Positions 18,162 through 22,987 of a DNA stretch of 22,987 nucleotides are shown here, piece by piece. Source of the DNA: Russula earlei (taxonomy: Eukaryota > Basidiomycota > Agaricomycetes > Russulales > Russulaceae). Position 1 is the stretch's first letter. Every line of letters begins with the position of its first letter. The position numbers and the translations under genes are program-made. The notes below the pieces were generated by a model. That model saw only the letters and a program-made list of their open reading frames with translations, was not told the origin of the DNA and did not search any database. The stretch is taken from contig JAGFNK010000752.1 of NCBI GenBank assembly GCA_025769875.1, positions 1-22,987 of the forward strand, read 5' to 3'.

Positions 18162-19050
18162 TGTTACACCATTTTCCTTTTATGTTTACTTCTTACCTTT
18201 TGCTATGGACTGCTTGCTTTTGTACATCCCTTTACTTACTGGTCTCATGATCTCTTACATCTTGTGATCCCTTCTATGTTATCATGTGATCCATACACAT
18301 CCAGGTAACACTGGATTGCTGTTACTTTCCCTTTGTTTAGTTCTCTTCCATTTATATTCACTTCTTAGTTTCGACTGTGCAATGCTGCGCACTTACTGTG
18401 CAGCACAGTTACTTGGTTCTGACTCATTCGTGGCCTCATTCCTATGACTCCTACTTATTATGACTCCTACTATACTAGTAGCACAGTCAAAGCGCAGCTA
18501 TTGCTGCACTTCTCCTGTATATATAAGCTCAGTACTTTGTGACCAAAGCCCTAAGCTTGGTCTCTTGTAGAATCCAACCTACTCTTGTTCAAACATATTT
18601 GCCTGCAACCCACTTTCGCTCCTAATCCTCAAACCACATCCACCTCTCCATTTCACCAACTCTTCACACACACACAACATCCACCATCTACTCTTCGCCT
18701 CTCCCTTCCTCCCCTAAGAGTCTCTCTTCACTCCCCTGAGAAGAGCTCTCCTCCTTTAAGACCTACCTTCCTCTACTCTCTCTGTGTTGTTCAAGGTCTC
18801 TGATGGACTTGAATGCATATAGCTAGTGGAACCAGCCCTAGTCTATCTCATTACAAACTTACCCTAGCTTCTCAATGGACCGAGTCATACTAGGAAGGGT
18901 CTATTGGCCATAAACTGTTTAGCATAAAACACTTTGACTGCTGCAGGGATCCTTACTCTCTATACATGGGAACCGGCCCATTTCTTGAACACATCTCTAC
19001 AATTGACTTGTCTTTACACTTGCGAACTGACATGGCTAGTTACTATGACA
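18162..19050 (+). repeat. 5' LTR of element D (889 bp)
   Basis: Starts TGTTACAC and ends ATGACA. TATATATAAG is at 18518-18527 and TAAGCTTGGTCT at 18552-18563, 34 bp from the TATA start. R-U5 is long and pyrimidine-rich. The last 253 bp (18798-19050) match 19670-19920 in inverted orientation. An ATG at 18966 inside U5 opens the gag frame, which crosses the LTR end. Confidence 0.7.
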
Positions 19051-19669
19051 TCAGACCAAGCTTAACGTTTCACCACGGCTTCTACCTCAAATACCCTTGT
19101 TATGTTATCCCTGAACCCTCTATCGAACCAGCCTCCTCATCTAACCCTCTTCAACACTGAACCGTCACTTGATGTAACCAAGAGAATCTACCCAAATGAA
19201 TCACTGGTAAAGCCTTCTGGCACCCCACCGAACCCAAAGTAGGATACTACCTCCACATCAAAAACCTTTATCATCCTATCAAATTTATCAACAGACGTTG
19301 GTATAAACTTGATAGACAAGAAGTTGGACTTAACCTTGAATACGCCACTCATGAAGGCCTTGTTCTTGACAATGAAGAACATGGTTTAGGAACTTGGGAT
19401 CAATCAGACCCCCAGTACCAACTCTTTCACTATCAACCTTCACCCTCTCTTGGAAGACATTGTTTATCTTTGGCAGAAGAATCTGAACAACCTTCCTCTC
19501 AACCTTGAACCAGACAACCTTCACCTAGGTTATCTCCTATACAACTAGCTGTAGAAGCCACACCAGCACCAGAACCACTTCCTGTACCACAAAGGATCTT
19601 TGGTATCACTTGTGTACCCACTCCTAGACCTCCTACTCCTCCTACTCCACCTCCTCCAGCTATGGCTGC
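18966..19669 (+). pseudogene. Element D Gag (5' part), starting inside the LTR
   Basis: The ATG at 18966 (MGTGPFLEHIS) lies in U5 and the frame runs across the LTR end and PBS to a stop at about 19160. A second frame from about 19187 carries HPIKFINRRWYKL and EEHGLGTWDQSDPQY, the counterpart of PVEFINNRWFEL and NDLGLGYW in element Y's Gag. One TGA lies near 19506, and a Pro-rich part follows. It is cut at 19669 by the LTR end of element E. The LTR tail of E carries the same frame (MGTSPFVEHLS at 19753, minus), so a Gag start inside the LTR is conserved in two copies. Dead because of the frame break and the insertion. Confidence 0.55.
19054..19065 (+). promoter_or_regulatory. Primer-binding site of D (self-priming type)
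   Basis: AGACCAAGCTTA, three bases after the LTR end, is the perfect 12-nt complement of TAAGCTTGGTCT at the presumed transcript start 18552-18563. Confidence 0.6.
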
Positions 19670-19920
19670 TGTCACGGTAACTAGCTGTGTTAGTTCACAA
19701 GTGGAAAGCAAGTCGGTGATAGAGAGGTGTTCAACAAATGGGCTGGTTCCCATGTATAATGAGTAAGGATCCCTGCAGCAGTCAAAGTGTTTTATGCTAA
19801 ACAGTTTATGGCCAATAGACCCTTCCTAGTATGACTCGGTCCATTGAGAAGCTAGGGTAAGTTTGTAATGAGATAGACTAGGGCTGGTTCCACTAGCTAT
19901 ATGCATTCAAGTCCATCAGA
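19670..19920 (-). repeat. LTR tail (U5) of element E, inverted match to LTR D
   Basis: Matches 18798-19050 in inverted orientation almost to the base, including the LTR terminus (GTGACA at 19675-19670, minus) and the frame MGTSPFVEHLS with start at 19753. To its left is D's gag, to its right the proline-rich ORF of E. No U3 or R of the D type is attached. Confidence 0.75.
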
Positions 19921-20676
19921 TTGGTGTGAATACTTGGGAGAAGATGGGGGCTCCCTTGCCAAGGGTAGTGTGGATGAGGGGTTCGGGTCGGGCGTCCAGC
20001 TCAACAAGAAACCAGTTTGCCCTGTACATGGTTCCTCCAGGGTACTCAGGGACTGCAAAGTCAATAAGGGGGTAGTCCGAGGAGGGGATCCAGTCAGGGC
20101 TGGGTTGTGGGAGGCAAGGGGTGTCAAAGAATTTGGTGGCCTCGAATTGTTCGGCAAGGGAGAATGGGGATGGAGTGCGTGTTGGGAAAAGGTTAAGTCC
20201 CAGGGCATTGCAGTCAGATCCAAGAAGGGTGGAGGAGAGGAAGATGGATGGTGAAAGAGGGGAGAGACAAACTCGGGCGATGGCGTTGTCGTCGTCCTCA
20301 TTTCACTCATAGGCAGGAGGGTTCTTGAAGGGTAGAGACCTTCTTGCCAATTGGGGAGTGGGGGAGGCGATCGCATCGATGTCGGCATAGGAAAGAGTGG
20401 GGGAAGGGTAGGCGAGAACGGGGGAGGCACAAGTGGGGACTGGGGACGAGGGACAGTAGGCAGGGGATGAGTAGGTTGGGATGGGCAAGGATGGAATATA
20501 AACTGGGGATTGAGACATTGGCAGATATGAGAAGAGGTAGAGTTTGAAGGTGAAGAAGGTGGAGAAGGTGAGGAAGTAGTTTGGTAGGTGGAGTGGATGA
20601 GATAACAAGCAAGTTGTAGAAGATGCTCTGCTGTCTCGAGTTCTGGAGGAGGGTTTTTATATATGAGCTCGTCCAC
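19897..20676 (-). CDS. Proline-rich ORF of element E (259 codons)
   Basis: A minus-strand frame from a GTG at 20676 to a stop at 19897, overlapping the end of the integrase ORF by 20 bp. It is rich in Pro, Ser, Thr and Leu, with no cysteine motif or known domain. Its last codons lie in the D-like LTR tail. TATATAAAAA at 20663-20654 sits at its very start, so the stretch may instead be the transcribed R-U5 part of a U3-less LTR that is open by virtue of its pyrimidine bias. Position after integrase is the same as for the zinc-knuckle ORFs of X and Z, but no sequence similarity to them is evident. Confidence 0.35.
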   Translation of the reverse strand: MDELIYKNPPPELETAEHLLQLACYLIHSTYQTTSSPSPPSSPSNSTSSHICQCLNPQFIFHPCPSQPTHPLPTVPRPQSPLVPPPFSPTLPPLFPMPTSMRSPPPLPNWQEGLYPSRTLLPMSEMRTTTTPSPEFVSPLFHHPSSSPPPFLDLTAMPWDLTFSQHALHPHSPLPNNSRPPNSLTPLASHNPALTGSPPRTTPLLTLQSLSTLEEPCTGQTGFLLSWTPDPNPSSTLPLAREPPSSPKYSHQSDGLECI

Positions 20677-21925
20677 CCGCAGGGGAATTTGTTTTTGAGT
20701 TCAAGTATTCTTTGAGTAGAGCCAGAGCATGAAGGTCAGCAGAATTGACCCATGAGCGCTCCAAAACCGGGTATCCTTCCCAATGAACAAGGTATTGTGT
20801 CCTGCCTCGGTATTTCCTGTCTCTGATGATAGCAGCAATTTCATATTCTTCTTCTCCTTGTACAATGTCAGGTGGTGGTCGGGTGAAAGCTTTGCCGTAT
20901 GCCCCTGTTTCAGTGAATGGCATGAGAAGATCCACATGAAACACATTGTGGATTTTCATTGATGGGGGCAATTTGATGCGATATGCCACTGGTGTGATTT
21001 GTTGTATCACCTCAAATGGTCCATAACGCCAGGGGGCAAGCTTCTTTGATGGGGCCTTGACCACCAGATTACGTCCATCCAGCCACACAAGTTGTCCTTC
21101 TTTGAGCTTCCTTGGTTCTTCTGATGGTTTAATATGTTTCAGAAGTTCCTCTTGTGCCCTGGATTGTACCTGTTCCATGATTTTGAGACATTTTTCAGCC
21201 TCAGGAACAGATATGTCCATTGTTGTCCATTTGGCAGTTGGATTGAAACCAAGAAGAAGTTCGTGTGGTGTGTGCCTGGTGCCTTCATGTCGCCAAGTAT
21301 TGTGAGCAAACTCAGCAATCGGAAGTAGTGTGTGCCAATCATTTTGCCGTCCATTTACGAAATCCCTCAGATAAGTCTCTATCCATAGGTTCATCCGCTC
21401 GGTTTGTCCATCCGTGCGTGGGTGAAAGGCAGTGCTCAAATTTTGTTTGATCCCTGTGGCTTTACAGATGGCCCTGGCAAAGTTTCCTTTGAAATGGGGG
21501 TCCCTGTCAGAGATGATTCTCTTGGGAATTCCGAACCATGGAAATAGATTAGCCAGGTACTTGATGGCGATGCCCAGACCATCTATGGTTTTATTGCAGG
21601 GGATAAACTTTGCAGCCTTTGAACAGCCTTGATCGACGATAGTGAGAATGGAATCATATGATCCGGACTTTGGAAGATCCATGATAAGGTCCATTGAAAC
21701 ATATTGGAAGGGGCCAGCTGACACATTTGTATCAAATGGTTGGAGTGGCGCATGTTTCAGGGTGGTGATGGCTTTAGATTCTTGACACTTAGCGCATCCC
21801 TTGACGTATTCTTCTATGAATAGACGGAGTCTAGGTCCTTCGTATTTCCTTCTTATAAGATCCCAGGTGTTAGCGATGCCAGGGTGTCCTCCCGCTGGGG
21901 AATCATGGACTTTGTCATGGACCAT
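20657..21925 (-). CDS. Element E integrase with chromodomain (422 codons, open)
   Basis: A minus-strand frame from ATG at 21925 to TAA at 20657, without any break. Zinc-binding HHCC: His7, His14, Cys44, Cys47. Catalytic DD35E: Asp79 (VSMDLIMDLP), Asp140 (SDRDPHF), Glu176 (GQTERMN). C-terminal motif KIHNVFHVDLLMPF, then a chromodomain (EEEYEIAAIIRDRKYRGR; YLVHWEGYP). All key residues are present, in contrast to the dead copy in Y. Upstream of the ATG there is no RT or RNase H; instead the frame continues in a segment shared with LTR Z, so the pol 5' part has been deleted or replaced. Known role: integration of element cDNA, with the chromodomain guiding site choice. It could act only in trans. 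Confidence 0.85.
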   Translation of the reverse strand: MVHDKVHDSPAGGHPGIANTWDLIRRKYEGPRLRLFIEEYVKGCAKCQESKAITTLKHAPLQPFDTNVSAGPFQYVSMDLIMDLPKSGSYDSILTIVDQGCSKAAKFIPCNKTIDGLGIAIKYLANLFPWFGIPKRIISDRDPHFKGNFARAICKATGIKQNLSTAFHPRTDGQTERMNLWIETYLRDFVNGRQNDWHTLLPIAEFAHNTWRHEGTRHTPHELLLGFNPTAKWTTMDISVPEAEKCLKIMEQVQSRAQEELLKHIKPSEEPRKLKEGQLVWLDGRNLVVKAPSKKLAPWRYGPFEVIQQITPVAYRIKLPPSMKIHNVFHVDLLMPFTETGAYGKAFTRPPPDIVQGEEEYEIAAIIRDRKYRGRTQYLVHWEGYPVLERSWVNSADLHALALLKEYLNSKTNSPAGGRAHI

Positions 21926-22096
21926 TCCCCGGAGAAGGCCCTTGAAGGACCCTTCCTTATAGGAGGAAACCCAGTCTCTATGATGCCACCCTGTTCACAC
22001 GAGCAAAAGGGGTGAGTAGAGGTGTCCACAATATCGCGCGCGCATTGTTGCGCGAGCAATTCTCGGCACAATCGACATACAGCAAGCCCCACTTAA
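21913..22096 (-). repeat. About 185-bp segment shared with LTR Z (8725-8910)
   Basis: The minus strand matches 8725-8910 closely (words GTGGGGCTTGCTGTATGTC, CGCGATATTGTGGACACC, AAGGAAGGGTCCTTCAAGGG). Similarity ends at ATGGTCCATGACA, which is also the start of the integrase ORF. In LTR Z the same word, ATGGTTCATGACA, leads into U5. This points to a join between LTR and integrase at a short homology. Confidence 0.7.
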
Positions 22097-22099
22097 AGA

Positions 22100-22380
22100 C
22101 AACCCTTCTAGCAACTAAGGACAGTATTAGAGCCTTCCTAGGGACCCTTTGGAACGACCCTAGGAACTCTACAATAGGTACTAACCTAGTATCAAAGGCC
22201 CTACAATGCGTTATTAGACCAACTCTAATAACTATAGAACGAACTATAAGGCAACACTAAGGACCTTAATAGAAGTATTAGGGTCGACTCTAAGGACCCT
22301 AATAGAACTATATAAGGGCCTTATAAGATAACACTATTCCATAACCAAACTACAAGTCCTCAAATGACCGGCCCTAAACT
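22100..22380. other. CTA-rich stretch without a gene
   Basis: Unusual base words: CTAAGGAC occurs three times and CTAATAG, CTATAG, TATTAG recur in many forms; little else. No ORF, no LTR edge found. It could be a decayed small repeat or the start of the U3 of LTR B. Confidence 0.4.
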
Positions 22381-22408
22381 AACTAACAGGAAATGAATCA
22401 GGTGCTTG

Positions 22409-22513
22409 CACGTGTACTAAAGCAGTGAACACGTGGACAATGGAAGCTCTTACTCATCAAGAGAAGCTTCTTACTCAGCAGCTTACTGAGCATGACTGAG
22501 CATGCTCAGTAAG
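22409..22513 (+). promoter_or_regulatory. U3 signals of LTR B: CACGTG pair and hairpin
   Basis: CACGTG occurs at 22409-22414 and 22430-22435 (a site type used by fungal bHLH factors). A perfect 13-bp inverted repeat, CTTACTGAGCATG (22482-22494) and CATGCTCAGTAAG (22501-22513), encloses 6 bases. CTTACTCATCA is repeated at about 22449 and 22527. Confidence 0.4.
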
Positions 22514-22701
22514 CGTCCTCCGACTTCTTACTCATCACTCTATTGTGCTTGATAACAAGGTTATGACTTGTTCCCTATTTAGCAGCTCTCTTGTAGTATA
22601 TAAGCGCTCAATAAAGTAGCGGACAGTCCTCAGACTGTCCATTTGTTTACGGCACTCTCCCTTCCTGGGATACTCCTTTAAAGGACTATCCCCTTGTGAC
22701 T

Positions 22702-22845
22702 ATCCTGGCCTCTTCCCTGCGTGATTGTTCTACTCTCACAGTAACAATACCTCTCTGGTACTTGTTGCTCCTCTGGGTTCTACTCCTTGCCCACGCAGTC
22801 TTGGACGTCTATCGACTCGTCTTCGAGCTTATCCCTCGCTCTTGA
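22702..22845 (+). CDS. 47-codon conserved hydrophobic frame in LTR B
   Basis: Open from about 22610 and ending TGA at 22843-22845. The last 47 residues contain SSLRDC, a membrane-like segment (LWYLLLLWVLLLA) and VYRLVF, and align without gaps with the frame at 3423-3566. Conserved Leu, Ser, Arg, Cys and Tyr residues mostly use different codons in the two copies. No ATG in frame. It ends about 30 bp before the LTR end, so it would be transcribed at the 5' end of the element's RNA. Function unknown. Confidence 0.4.
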   Translation: MLASSLRDCSTLTVTIPLWYLLLLWVLLLAHAVLDVYRLVFELIPRS

Positions 22846-22862
22846 ACTGGAGAGTTCAACAG

Positions 22863-22987
22863 TGAGTCTTAACATCTGGACAGTCTCTTCCCACCCGTGC
22901 TGACCAGTCGACTCATCAAGTGTCCAACGACATTCCGACCCTTAGTTCCTTGGAGCCCCACACTCCCGACATCCAACTATTATCACT
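22863..22987 (+). CDS. Element B, probable gag N-terminus (partial)
   Basis: After a TGA at about 22863 one frame stays open to the window edge (SGQSLPTRADQSTHQVSND onward). It begins at the LTR/PBS edge without an ATG, as in element Y. Too short to recognise; placed as gag by position only. Confidence 0.3.
22877..22886 (+). promoter_or_regulatory. Primer-binding site of B (self-priming type)
   Basis: TGGACAGTCT, two bases after the LTR end, is the perfect 10-nt complement of AGACTGTCCA in the start region (22632-22643). Confidence 0.55.

Larger units (their letters stand above)
22381..22874 (+). repeat. 5' LTR of element B (left edge uncertain)
   Basis: TATATAAG at 22597-22604, start-region motif CAGACTGTCCATTTG at 22631-22645, pyrimidine-rich U5 and end GTCTTAACA at 22866-22874. 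R-U5 is related to the palindrome arms in Y. The expected start TGTTAAGAC was not found, so the left edge is only a guess. Confidence 0.55.

Noticed and set aside
18585..18803. 72-codon frame in LTR D
   Set aside because: Lies in the pyrimidine-rich R-U5 leader; composition explains it and no second copy supports it.
1..22987. tRNA, rRNA genes or CRISPR arrays
   Set aside because: No cloverleaf, rRNA-like core or regularly spaced direct repeats with unique spacers were seen.

Overview
This window reads as repeat-rich nuclear DNA of a filamentous fungus, most likely a mushroom-forming basidiomycete (Agaricomycete). The grounds are nested Ty3/Gypsy retrotransposons with chromodomain integrases (chromoviruses), a Crinkler-type effector gene with a kinase-like C-terminus, fungal core promoters, and intron-like stretches of 50-57 nt with GTGCGT donors and CTAAC branch points. 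I see nothing bacterial. Species cannot be told from the sequence, and all relationships below were judged by eye.

Left part, 1-9210: a stack of LTR elements inserted into one another. The oldest layer is an LTR remnant (9014-9210, minus; family F). Element Z (plus) lies in it, and only its last ORF, polypurine tract and 3' LTR (7502-9013) are in the window. Element Y (minus, 1353-7501) lies in Z and carries 5' LTR, Gag, protease, RT, RNase H, integrase and chromodomain. Two younger insertions broke Y: the 3' end of element X (plus, 1-1352; same LTR family as Y, opposite orientation) in the chromodomain, and a 708-bp nearly perfect palindrome (2892-3599) with a 5-bp target duplication in pol.

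Centre, 9211-14855: a CpG-rich island. It holds the one intact cellular-type gene, a 653-codon Crinkler (CRN) with a ubiquitin-like header and a kinase-like domain (9787-11748). About 3 kb of apparently non-coding, pyrimidine-rich DNA follows, built from recurring short modules, some bounded by intron-like signals. From 14854 to 16507 there is not one CpG. Modules resembling the CpG-rich ones reappear at about 15880-17331 in CpG-decayed form.

Right part, 17332-22987: another nest. An F-family 3' LTR (minus) with its polypurine tract is followed by element D (plus), whose LTR appears to contain the start of the gag reading frame. Element E (minus) sits in D's gag, with an open integrase-chromodomain ORF, a proline-rich ORF and an LTR tail. 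At the right edge is the LTR of element B (plus), the family from which the palindrome in Y derives.

Three themes link the parts. (1) X, Y, D, Z and F LTRs share a TATA box followed about 32-34 bp later by an AAGCTT-containing start motif; in Y, D and B the bases just after the LTR are complementary to that start region, the arrangement of Tf1/sushi self-priming. (2) Nearly all premature stops in the dead elements are TGA, many where arginine is expected, as CGA to TGA decay at CpG would give. (3) The B LTR and the palindrome share a 47-codon hydrophobic frame that is conserved as protein although many codons differ.
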